NCBI RefSeq assembly: GCF_007971385.1
Contig: NZ_CP042434.1
Location: forward strand, 992,001 to 1,056,000
Reading direction: 5' to 3'
DNA length: 64,000 bases
Origin: Arachidicoccus ginsenosidivorans
Lineage (GTDB): Bacteria > Bacteroidota > Bacteroidia > Chitinophagales > Chitinophagaceae
The notes beneath the pieces were generated by a model that saw only the letters and a program-made list of their open reading frames with translations, searched no databases and was not told the DNA's origin. Of the stretch, positions 55,465 through 64,000 are shown piece after piece. Numbering within the stretch: position 1 is the first letter of the stretch; every line of letters begins with the position of its first letter. Made by a program: the position numbers and the translations under genes.

Positions 55465-56625
55465 ATGCCTTTTTATCATCAAGCAGGCAGTATTCCGCAC
55501 AAAAGACATACCCAGTTCCGCCAGCCGGATGGCAGTCTATACGCGGAAGAATTAGTGTCTACCGAGGGATTTTCCAGCGTATATTCATTGGTTTATCATA
55601 CGCATCCACCTACACTGGTTAAAATACTAGGAGATCCTTATGATGTGTCACCAGTAATCGCCCGTGAAAAACATTTAAAACATACCAGTCTTAAGGGGTT
55701 TAATATTACTCCCGTAGATGATTACCTGGACAGCAGAAAGCCGGTGCTGGTCAATGACGACCTTCATATTATCCTGGCTGCCCCAAAACAGTCCATGACG
55801 GATTACTTTTTCAAAAACAGTCAGGCAGATGAAATGATTTTCGTTCATAAGGGATCTGGCGTACTAAAAACCGGCTATGGAGAAATCACCTTTGGTTATG
55901 GTGATTACCTGATGATCCCCAGAGGTACCATCTATCAGATGCACTTTGATGATACAGATAACCGGCTGTTTATTGTGGAAAGTTTCAGCCCGTTAAGGAT
56001 TCCAGGTAAATACCTCAATAAGGCAGGGCAATTAATGGAACATGCCCCTTACTGTGAAAGAGATATCCGGATTCCCCAAAACCTACAAACCAATGATGAG
56101 CAGGGCGATTTTAAAATTCTGATCAAAAAACAAGGGTTAATTTACCCCTATATTTATGGGACACATCCCTTTGATTATATCGGCTGGGACGGTTATCATT
56201 ATCCATGGGCTTTTTCGATCCATGATTTTGAACCCATTACCGGCAGGCTCCATCAGCCACCTCCCGTCCATCAGACCTTTGAAGGGAAAAATTTTGTGGT
56301 TTGTTCTTTTGTACCCAGAAAATATGATTATCATCCGCTTTCTATCCCTGCACCCTATAATCACTCCAATGTTGACAGTGACGAAGTGCTCTATTATGTG
56401 GACGGAGATTTTATGAGTCGCAAAAGCGTGGAAAAGGGACAAATCACGCTGCACCCAGGCGGCATTCCACATGGCCCCCATCCGGGAACCGTGGAAAAGT
56501 CCATCGGCAAAGAAAGTACGGAAGAATTGGCCGTTATGATTGACCCATTCAGGCCTTTAAAATTGACTGAATATGCCATCGGTATTGAAGATCCTGATTA
56601 TTATAAAAGCTGGCAATCGCAGTAA
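55465..56625 (+). CDS. hmgA: Homogentisate 1,2-dioxygenase
   Basis: The 386-residue cupin-fold dioxygenase opens the ring of homogentisate to maleylacetoacetate. It begins MPFYHQAGSIPHKRHTQFR. FVHKGSGVLKTGYGEITFGYGDYLMIPRGTIYQM is the cupin core, and the C-terminus has HPGGIPHGPHPG and EELAVMIDPFRPL. Fe(II)-binding His/Glu residues fall in these segments. It is directly upstream of hppD on the same strand, with 320 bases between. Confidence 0.93.
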   Translation: MPFYHQAGSIPHKRHTQFRQPDGSLYAEELVSTEGFSSVYSLVYHTHPPTLVKILGDPYDVSPVIAREKHLKHTSLKGFNITPVDDYLDSRKPVLVNDDLHIILAAPKQSMTDYFFKNSQADEMIFVHKGSGVLKTGYGEITFGYGDYLMIPRGTIYQMHFDDTDNRLFIVESFSPLRIPGKYLNKAGQLMEHAPYCERDIRIPQNLQTNDEQGDFKILIKKQGLIYPYIYGTHPFDYIGWDGYHYPWAFSIHDFEPITGRLHQPPPVHQTFEGKNFVVCSFVPRKYDYHPLSIPAPYNHSNVDSDEVLYYVDGDFMSRKSVEKGQITLHPGGIPHGPHPGTVEKSIGKESTEELAVMIDPFRPLKLTEYAIGIEDPDYYKSWQSQ

Positions 56626-56946
56626 TCATTTTAGACAGGCATACTGATTAAATGGATCCAATAAGTGATCAACAATTGAATCAAACCAGGAACAAACCCA
56701 TAAAAACAAAAAGACAAATATTTAAAATATTATAATAACCAAAATGCATTCTATAATCAAACCAAAGCACCCACCTGTCAAAAATGTCATGCGCAGTTTA
56801 GGCAGAAAGGTAATTATGGCCATGTGGTCAAAAGCAAAAATGCGCTGCTGCGCACAGGCGAACCTTTGAGTCGTCATTACTGAACAGCGCCTAGATGTGA
56901 CGTAGCGACCACAATTATTATTTGAGCAACAGCATTATTCTAAACA
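56626..56946. other. Intergenic region between hmgA and hppD
   Basis: These 321 bases hold no supported gene. An ATG-started frame of 41 codons (56744-56869) has a basic product (MHSIIKPKHPPVKNV...), but nothing supports it beyond being open. No terminator or promoter is clear. Confidence 0.4.
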
Positions 56947-58149
56947 ATGTACATAACAAAAAATATTATGCAAACTAATACAGATACGACTTCAGGTAAC
57001 CTACCAGAAACTGCACACAAGCAGCCAGCAACATTTGCCGAAAAAATAGCCAAGGCCGAAAACTTTCTGCCTATTAATGGCACGGATTACATTGAATTTT
57101 ATGTAGGCAATGCCAAGCAGGCGGCACATTATTATCAGAGTGCCTTTGGCTTCCAGCCAGTGGCCTACTGCGGCCCTGAGACAGGAGAAAGAGCTTTTGC
57201 TTCTTATGTATTACAACAGGGGAAAATAAGGCTTGTACTTACAACTGCCCTGCATTCGGATTCAAAAATCGCTGAACATGTAAAAAAGCACGGGGATGGC
57301 GTGAAAATACTGGCCCTTTGGGTGGATGACGCCCGTAGTGCTTTTGAACAAACTATTAAAAGAGGGGCCAAAGCTTATTTGCCTCCGGAAAGATTGGAAG
57401 ATAAAGATGGGGAGATCTGGCGCTCCGGTATTTATACCTATGGAGAGACCGTGCATATGTTTATCGAGCGCAAAAACTATCAGGGTGCCTTTATGCCTGG
57501 ATATACAAAATGGACACCTGATTACGCACCTGAACCCGTGGGCTTACTCTACGTTGACCACTGTGTGGGTAATGTAGGCTGGAACCGGATGTTGCCTACC
57601 GTTAAATGGTATGAAGATGTCATGGGATTTGTGAATATTCTTTCATTTGATGACAAACAAATCAATACGGAGTATTCAGCCCTGATGAGTAAGGTCATGA
57701 GCAATGGGAATGGTTATGCAAAATTCCCTATTAATGAACCGGCTGAAGGCCAGAAGAAATCTCAGATCGAAGAATATCTGGAGTTCTATGAAGGCGAAGG
57801 GGTACAGCATATAGCTGTCGCTACGCATGATATTGTGGCTACGGTTCGCGCCTTAAAGGCGCGGGGTGTGGAATTCCTTAGCGCACCGCCAGCGACCTAT
57901 TATGAAGAACTGACAGTGCGTGTTGGAGAGATCAAAGAAGATATCCAACCACTACAGGAATTAGGCATACTGGTCGATAGTGATGAGGAAGGCTATTTAT
58001 TGCAAATCTTTACCAAACCTGTAGAGGACCGGCCTACCCTTTTCTTTGAAATCATTCAACGCAGAGGCGCGCAGAGTTTTGGTGCGGGTAATTTTAAAGC
58101 GTTGTTTGAAGCAATTGAAAAGGAACAGGCGCGCCGGGGCAATTTATAA
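56947..58149 (+). CDS. hppD: 4-hydroxyphenylpyruvate dioxygenase
   Basis: The product has 400 residues with two vicinal-oxygen-chelate domains. YIEFYVGNAKQAAHYYQSAFGF opens the N-terminal domain. The catalytic C-terminal half supplies the iron ligands YVDHCVGNV (His), VQHIAVATHDI (His) and LFFEIIQRRG (Glu). It converts 4-hydroxyphenylpyruvate to homogentisate, the substrate of HmgA. A second in-frame ATG at 56968 is an equally possible start. A hairpin at 58202-58231 follows. Confidence 0.95.
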   Translation: MYITKNIMQTNTDTTSGNLPETAHKQPATFAEKIAKAENFLPINGTDYIEFYVGNAKQAAHYYQSAFGFQPVAYCGPETGERAFASYVLQQGKIRLVLTTALHSDSKIAEHVKKHGDGVKILALWVDDARSAFEQTIKRGAKAYLPPERLEDKDGEIWRSGIYTYGETVHMFIERKNYQGAFMPGYTKWTPDYAPEPVGLLYVDHCVGNVGWNRMLPTVKWYEDVMGFVNILSFDDKQINTEYSALMSKVMSNGNGYAKFPINEPAEGQKKSQIEEYLEFYEGEGVQHIAVATHDIVATVRALKARGVEFLSAPPATYYEELTVRVGEIKEDIQPLQELGILVDSDEEGYLLQIFTKPVEDRPTLFFEIIQRRGAQSFGAGNFKALFEAIEKEQARRGNL

Positions 58150-58201
58150 AAAATAAAAATTTTATCGGCATTTAATAACAAAAGCCATTCATCACCTTAA
58201 A

Positions 58202-58231
58202 TAAAGTGGGGCAATCTCCCCATTTTATTTA
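58202..58231 (+). terminator. Terminator of hppD
   Basis: AAAGTGGGG pairs with CCCCATTTT (one G-T wobble) around CAATCT. The downstream bases are T-rich. It begins about 50 bases after the stop codon. Confidence 0.65.
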
Positions 58232-58356
58232 TCTGGTCTGGAGCGTTGGCTAATAATTGGTGTGATTTAAAACGTTTTGAAGGCATAAGTCCCGGCTAGC
58301 AAGAAGAAATGGAAGCAGCCCTTCATGTTCCGCGCCGTTCTGCCCTGCTTAAATTT

Positions 58357-58409
58357 AAAATCCCCAGTCATTATTTTGTTTTACAACAAAATAAAACCGG
58401 GGATTTTTC
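58357..58409. terminator. Two-part hairpin at the end of the RND operon
   Basis: AAAATCCCC pairs with GGGGATTTT as an outer stem, and TTATTTTGTT with AACAAAATAA as an inner stem around TTAC. Both strands give T-runs, so it could end the RND transcript (minus) and back up the hppD terminator (plus). Confidence 0.7.
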
Positions 58410-58470
58410 TTCACCTAAAAAACCATGCTTATTTGTTAAGTGAGCTGCAACTTGGCTGTTAGCCTAGCCG

Positions 58471-61400
58471 TCATTCGCGCAGTTCTACTTTTATCTTTTT
58501 ACGTTTGGCAAGTTTGGCGATGAGCACAAACCACACAGGCACAATAAAGATGGCCAGCGAGGTAGCGGCAACCATTCCGCCCATTACCGTCCAGCCAATG
58601 GTCCTTCTGGATACCGAAGCGGCACCTGAGGCGAAAGCCAGTGGCATTACGCCCAAAATAAAGGCCAGGGAGGTCATAAGGATCGGTCGAAGACGAATCT
58701 GCACCGCGTGCAGGGTCGCCTCGACAATATCTCGACCCTGCTGCACCCCTTCATTTGCAAATTCCACAATCAGAATGGCGTTTTTGGCCGCCAGACCAAT
58801 CAGGGTAATCATACCAATCTGGGCATAAATATTATTGGTCAGATCTGGCAGGAAGTGCAAGGTCAGCATGGATCCAAATAATCCGACCGGTACAGCGAAA
58901 AGTACCGCAAACGGGACGCTCCAGCTTTCATACAAGGCTGCCAAAAACAAGAATACGAATATAATAGAGGCCGCAAATACGAGTGCTGTACTTTGACCTG
59001 CCTTGATTTCTTCTCTGGACATACCAGAGAATTCATAACCATAGCCTTCAGGCAATACCTGAGCGGCTACTTCCTTAAGTGCATCAATGGCCTGACCGCT
59101 ACTATATCCGGGCTTGGGCGCCCCTGAGATTTCAATGGAACGATAAATATTAAAGTGAGAAATAACAGCCGGCTGTTCGATGGTCTGTACAGAATCGATT
59201 AAAGAACCCACTGGGATCATATTACCGACGGCATTTCTTACGTAATAGTCATTCAGATCTGATGGCGTTGCCCTGAAAGTGCTGTCTGCCTGTGCCACGA
59301 CCCTAAAGTTACGGCCATACAGGTTGAAGTCATTGATATAACTACTACCTAATAGCGTGGACATCGTGCTGTACACATCTGATACCTGGACACCCAATTT
59401 ACGCGCTTTATCTCTATTGACATTTATCTGATAAGCCGGTGTCTTCGTATTAAAGAAGGTATAAGCCATCGCGATTTCCGGGCGTTGAAACAGTGCACCA
59501 ATAAACTTCTGGGCGACTCCTTCAAACTGCTGAATATTATCTGTACTACCGCGTTGTTGTAATTCAAAGGTAAAGCCGGCTGTTGCACCCAGGCCTGGGA
59601 TGGCCGGGGGCCCGATGGCCATAACAGTGGCTTCTTTAAATCCGGCGCACTTTTTTTGAATCTCCGCCAGCACGCCATTTAATTTATCCCTGTCGCTGGT
59701 ACGCTCATCCCAGGGTTTTAATCCGACAAACAGGGTTCCTGAATTGGATTTAAAAGAGAAGTTGGCAATATTTAACCCGGCCAAACCACCCACCACATCT
59801 ACCGCAGGGACGCTTTGAACAGAGTCCATGATTTGTTTAATCATGGCAATACTTCTGGTCGTGGAGGTCCCTTCCGGCATCTGATAGGTTACATATAAAC
59901 GCCCCTCATCTTCCTGCGGGATAAATCCGGTAGGCTTGGTTTTGAAAAGATAAATGAGCGCTACGACCAACACAACCAGCAGGCCAATGACCAGCGGTGT
60001 CTTTTTGATCCAATTCCCCACCGCTCTGGTATAAGAATGACTCAGTTTTTCAAACCATCTGTTGAATGCTGCAAAGAATTTATTGATCCCACGCGGATGC
60101 GCTTCTTTTCTTTATGTGGACGCAGCAGCTTAGAACAAAGCGCCGGTGTCAGAGAAAGCGCCACAAAGGCTGAGATAATAACGGACACGGCAATGGTGAT
60201 CGCAAACTGCTGATACAGCTGTCCGGAAATCCCCGGAATAAAGCTTACGGGTACAAATACCGCTGCCAGGATAAGGGCGATGGCCACAACAGGTCCGGAG
60301 ATATCGTTCATCGCCTTTTTGGTCGCTTCTTTGGGCGATATTTGCTCCGTATCTATATAGTGCTGCACCGCTTCCACCACCACAATGGCATCATCCACCA
60401 CAATCCCAATGGCCAGCACAAAGGCAAAGAGCGTCAGGGTATTAATGGTAAAGCCTAGTGGGATAAAAAATATAAAGGTACCGATCAGAGAAACCGGGAT
60501 GGCTAATAGCGGGATAATGGTTGCCCTGATATTTTGCAGGAACAAGAATACGACAAGCACCACCAGGATCAGCGCTTCAATAAAGGTATGCAATACCTCA
60601 TTGATGGACACTTTTACCACTGTCGCTGTTTCATTAGGAACAGCATAATCCACATCCTTAGGGAAGGATTTTTTCATGGTTTCCAGGGTCTTCATGACCC
60701 CATCATAGGTTTCCAGTACATTAGCACCGGGCGCCTGATAGATCAGCATGAACGCCGCTTTATGCCCATTGACATAAGGGTTTTTACCATAATCAAAGTG
60801 TCCCAGTTCGACTTTGGCTACATCGCTTAAACGAACCAGTGATCCAGTTGTGGGATCTGCTCTTACAATGATATCCTTAAATTCATCGACTGTATTGAGG
60901 CGACTATTGGTCAGGACGGAATATTCAAAAGCCTGGTCTACTGGCTGTGGATTACCGCCAATGGTACCGGCCGCTACCTGCAGGTTTTGCCCGGCAATAG
61001 CACTGGTCACATCAGATGGTGTCAGTTTAAAGGCCGCCAGTTTTTCTGGATTCAACCAGATACGCATACTGAAGTCATCGCCTACCGCAAATACGTCCCC
61101 TACACCTGGTACACGCAAAATCGCATCTTTCAGGTAGATATTGGCATAGTTTCCTAAAAACTCGGAGTTATGTGAGCCCTTAGGTGAATATAAGGCCAGT
61201 ACCATCATCATATCAGGGTTACGTTTTTTGGTGGTCAGACCAATACGTTTTACCGCATCCGGCAATGTTGGCTCTGCCACACTTACCCTGTTTTGTACGT
61301 CCAGGGTCGCTATATCGATATCGGTTCCAATCTCAAAGTTAACGGTAATACTTGCCTGGCCACTACTGGTACTGTTACTGGTCATATAGGTCATCCCAGG

Positions 61401-61619
61401 CGTACCGTTAACCTGGGTTTCAATGGCCGTGGTCGTTGTCTGTTCAATGGTCTGTGCATCGGCCCCGGTAAATGTTCCGGAAATAGACACCGTTGGCGGC
61501 GTAATGCTCGGATATTGTGCCACCGGTAAGATAAATATCGCAATCAGCCCTACCAGCACGATCACGATGGAAATGACAATGGCTGTGACCGGCCGTTTTA
61601 TAAAAGTATCTGCTATCAT
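58471..61619 (-). CDS. RND efflux permease, AcrB/HAE1 type (one-base frameshift near 60089)
   Basis: The permease begins MIADTFIKRPVTAIVISIVIVLVG. The first half has the TM4 region with GIVVDDAIVVVEAV, which includes the Asp-Asp proton relay, and PALCSKLLRPHKEKK. The frame is lost at CCC (60088-60090 on +). One added base restores GINKFFAAFNRWFEKLSHSY and joins GNWIKKTPLVIGL. The second half has GFIPQEDEGRLYVTYQMPEG and GLAAKNAILIVEFA. The corrected length is 1049 aa, normal for AcrB-like pumps. The adaptor and TolC genes lie immediately upstream in the same operon. Confidence 0.93.
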
Positions 61620-61679
61620 TACTAATTTTTTTCTGCTCTAATTAAAAATTGGCTGCTTTTCTCTAAGACTGCTGACCGT

Positions 61680-62837
61680 TTATTTAGTGGCCGCAGCGGC
61701 TGGTGCTCCAGCTGCCGCTGGCGCTCCTATTTGAACTTTAGCGCCTTCTGCGAGTTTTTGTTGTCCCTCTGTTACAATCACCTGTCCGGCACTTAGGCCA
61801 TTTTTTACGATAATATTTGTACCGATGGGCTGCCCCAGCTCGATTTTATTCTGTGTTACCGTATTGCTATCTGTTACGCGATATACATAGTATTCTCCTA
61901 ATTGTTCGATAACCGCCTTGTGAGGAATCATTAAGGTGTTTGAACCATTGTCGCTTTTCACTTTAACCGAGGTAGTCATACCGGCTTTCAACATGTTTTT
62001 ATCATTATTGAAAGACAGCCGCACTTTTACCGTACCGGTCTGTGGATCCACCGCTCTGTCAATTAAATCAATGGAGCCATAATCAGGATAGGTATCCGCG
62101 CCAAAAGCCAGGGAAAACACTTTATTTTTAATTTCTGTGCCAGCACCTTTGATTTTTTCAAATCGATAGATTTCTTCTTGCGGCACATTAAAATCTACCG
62201 CCATCGGGTTGTCGGTAGAGATCTGATTTAAAACGGTGTTGCCAGCTACAACAGATGTTCCTACGCGCACACTGGAAATACCGATGGTGCCACTGAAAGG
62301 TGCATAAATGGTTGTAAATTTAGCATTAGCCCCTACCGCATTCAGGTTGGCTTTTGCAGCAGCTACTTGTTTTTCTGCAGTAGCCAAGGCAGCATCTGCA
62401 TAATCCACCTGCTGTTTGGCAATAGCGTCCTGCTCATCTAGTTGATGATAACGCTCCGCATCTTTTTGTGCCTTTACCAGTGCAGCTTTCTGAACTTCCA
62501 GCTGCGCCTTCGCATTCTGCACATTGGCATCATAAATCTGTGCATCAATGGAATACAGCTTCTGTCCTTTAGAGACATGCTGTCCGTCTTTAAAATAAAT
62601 CCCGGTTACATAGCCGCTGACCTGCGATAATAAGGTTACATCTTTTAGTGCAGTAACCGTACCTGGATACTGAACATAATAAACAGCATCTCCTGGACGA
62701 ACGGTATCCACGCCCACAGATACGACCGGCGCTGCACCTGGCCCTGCCTGAGCGGCTTGTTTTTTGGAAGATTTACAGGAGACCGCCAGTGTCAGTAGGG
62801 CTGTACCGGCAATGATGGAAAGTTTTGTAAAAGACAT
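61680..62837 (-). CDS. RND efflux periplasmic adaptor (membrane fusion protein)
   Basis: The 385-residue lipoprotein-like adaptor has a signal sequence ending LTLAVSC (Cys about residue 21). VSGYVTGIYFKDGQHVSKGQKLYSID is the lipoyl half-motif. An alpha-hairpin (AQLEVQKAALVKAQKDAERY) and beta-barrel (FNVPQEEIYRFEK) follow, with an Ala/Pro/Gly-rich tail. It bridges the inner-membrane pump and the TolC channel. The permease gene starts 60 bases downstream. Confidence 0.92.
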   Translation of the reverse strand: MSFTKLSIIAGTALLTLAVSCKSSKKQAAQAGPGAAPVVSVGVDTVRPGDAVYYVQYPGTVTALKDVTLLSQVSGYVTGIYFKDGQHVSKGQKLYSIDAQIYDANVQNAKAQLEVQKAALVKAQKDAERYHQLDEQDAIAKQQVDYADAALATAEKQVAAAKANLNAVGANAKFTTIYAPFSGTIGISSVRVGTSVVAGNTVLNQISTDNPMAVDFNVPQEEIYRFEKIKGAGTEIKNKVFSLAFGADTYPDYGSIDLIDRAVDPQTGTVKVRLSFNNDKNMLKAGMTTSVKVKSDNGSNTLMIPHKAVIEQLGEYYVYRVTDSNTVTQNKIELGQPIGTNIIVKNGLSAGQVIVTEGQQKLAEGAKVQIGAPAAAGAPAAAATK

Positions 62838-62870
62838 CTTATGATGGGTTTAATAGTTTTTGAATGGAAA

Positions 62871-64000
62871 TTAATAATGGATCTGACCTAATGCTTGTTC
62901 TACATCCAGTTTATCACTTAATAATTGATAAAGCGCATTGGAGTAATTTACCTGAGCGCTGCGTAAATCCGTTTCAGCTGTGATAACATCCAGATAAATC
63001 TTGACACCTGCTTTATATTGTAAAGTGATGGTATTGTAAACTTCTTTGGCCAGTTCTACGTTTTCTTTGAGCGCTAAAAAAGTATTCAAATCGCTTTTGT
63101 ATACTGCCATGGCCGTCTCAAATTGTGTATTGGCTGCATTCAGGAAGTTTTCCTCATTGAGTTTAACCAGATCTATCTGCAAGCTTGCTTGCCGGATATT
63201 TTGTTTTCTCTTACCGCCCTGGAAAATAGGTACACCCAATTGTAGACCGACAAAAGAATTGGGATAATTGGTATTATATAACTTACCAAAATCTTGATTC
63301 ATATAACTCAGGTTGTAATTAGCAAATGCAGAGAGTGTTGGAATAAAACTCCATTTTTCATATTTAAGGTTCGCCTGCTGCAATTGCTCCTGCGTTTTTA
63401 ATTGTTGATACTCAATACGATCCATCACATTGACTGTCTGGGTGGTATCAATCATCGCCAGGCCTTCCAATGCAGTGCTGTCCGTATGCAGACTTAAGGG
63501 CTGATCTGCCGGATAGCCCATTAATTGCTTTAAATTGGCATATTTTGCTTTTAAAAGTTCTGCATTACTGCGACGCTGTGCCACAACATTATTTAAGGAG
63601 ATGGTGGCCCTTTTATAGTCAATATTATCCACGATGCCGCCTTTATACTGATTGGTGGCATCTTTCAGGCTGGTCTTTAAACGAATGATATCCTCATCTA
63701 ATACCAGAATTTGTTTTTGGGTCAGTAAAACGTCATAGAATGCCTTGCTTACATTTACAGCAACATCAATTTTTGTCGCTTCTATGTCCTGCTCGGTGCT
63801 CTTTTTGACAATATCTTTGGTAGAAGACGCCAACAGGGCATCCCGGTTAAATATATTTTGCGTCAGGCCAAATTGTATACCAGAGCTATTTCTTACACCG
63901 GACTTGGTGGCCGCACCATTAAACAGGGTGGTTGGCAATTGAAAATAGTGCTGATAAGAGGCGTCCATATTAATCTGCGGATACCAGTCAGCCAATTTCC
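62871..64000 (-). CDS. TolC-family outer-membrane efflux protein (5' end outside window)
   Basis: The frame is open to the window edge. The apparent start near 63995 is an internal codon: KLADWYPQINMDASYQHYF belongs to the first helix-strand repeat, so the true N-terminus lies beyond 64000. Visible features are coiled-coil helices (ISLNNVVAQRRSNAELLKAKYANLKQL), NLSYMNQDFGKLY barrel segments, LGVPIFQGGKRKQNIRQASLQI, and a C-terminal repeat ending QALGQIHY. As the first gene of the tolC-adaptor-permease operon it forms the exit channel. Confidence 0.92.
   Translation of the reverse strand, partial: KLADWYPQINMDASYQHYFQLPTTLFNGAATKSGVRNSSGIQFGLTQNIFNRDALLASSTKDIVKKSTEQDIEATKIDVAVNVSKAFYDVLLTQKQILVLDEDIIRLKTSLKDATNQYKGGIVDNIDYKRATISLNNVVAQRRSNAELLKAKYANLKQLMGYPADQPLSLHTDSTALEGLAMIDTTQTVNVMDRIEYQQLKTQEQLQQANLKYEKWSFIPTLSAFANYNLSYMNQDFGKLYNTNYPNSFVGLQLGVPIFQGGKRKQNIRQASLQIDLVKLNEENFLNAANTQFETAMAVYKSDLNTFLALKENVELAKEVYNTITLQYKAGVKIYLDVITAETDLRSAQVNYSNALYQLLSDKLDVEQALGQIHY

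Larger units (their letters stand above)
58150..58470. other. Intergenic region between hppD and the RND operon
   Basis: This convergent 3' region of 321 bases contains two terminators (58202-58231 for hppD, 58357-58409 for the efflux operon) and no gene. Confidence 0.55.

Noticed and set aside
56744..56869. 41-codon frame between hmgA and hppD
   Set aside because: It is open and basic, but there is no homology, promoter or conservation evidence; noted only in the intergenic entry.

Overview
The window comes from a member of the phylum Bacteroidota, probably Chitinophagaceae or a close relative (family level is an inference). The evidence is SusC/SusD and HmuR/HmuY outer-membrane uptake loci, an ECF sigma/FecR pair, several DUF families common in Bacteroidota (1573, 3810, 4286, 4302, 6600, 6607), ribosomal protein bTHX, and TAnnTTTG-type -7 promoter boxes. 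Most of the window is ordinary chromosome. No prophage, IS element, CRISPR array or rRNA operon is visible.

Layout. 1-9.3 kb: end of a GH3-family protein, LysE and MarC membrane proteins, an orphan Xre regulator with an apparent internal deletion, a frameshifted FtsX/MacB-type permease, a GH63-like glucosidase and a DUF3810 protein. 9.8-11.3 kb: an AT-rich HigB-like toxin with a HigA-ImmA/IrrE fusion antitoxin. 11.3-22.5 kb: housekeeping genes, including a glycosyltransferase-like protein, two DUF1573 proteins, carA, an HD hydrolase, aroQ, an esterase, bTHX, HU, DUF4286, exonuclease III, ddl, a PASTA protein, a rhodanese and a hibernation factor. 22.7-25.8 kb: the translation block tRNA-Thr/Tyr/Gly/Thr-tuf-tRNA-Trp-secE-nusG, which ends at a terminator instead of running into rplK. 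25.9-29.6 kb: Dps, a 2Fe-2S ferredoxin, an epimerase-like protein and lysS.

29.9-44.5 kb is the accessory core, all on the minus strand. It holds two outer-membrane import loci. One is an ECF sigma / FecR / SusC / SusD / zinc-metallohydrolase lipoprotein / DUF4302 lipoprotein set whose substrate is unknown. The other is a haem-type TonB receptor / long HmuY / DUF6607 set. 44.7-51.3 kb: a sulfatase, a DUF6600 protein with a pentapeptide-repeat tail, kdsB, mtgA and an AAA-ATPase/PD-(D/E)XK protein. 51.6-58.1 kb: a winged-helix protein followed by tyrosine catabolism (flavin reductase-like protein, fumarylacetoacetase family, homogentisate dioxygenase, 4-hydroxyphenylpyruvate dioxygenase). 58.4-64 kb: an RND efflux operon (permease, adaptor, TolC).

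Six genes, including the essential tuf and ddl, are each broken by one missing base in or beside a short homopolymer. Restoring one base per gene gives a full-length protein in all six. This points to consensus sequence error rather than six pseudogenes. The best candidate for undescribed biology is the 29.9-39.4 kb import locus with its HExxH lipoprotein.
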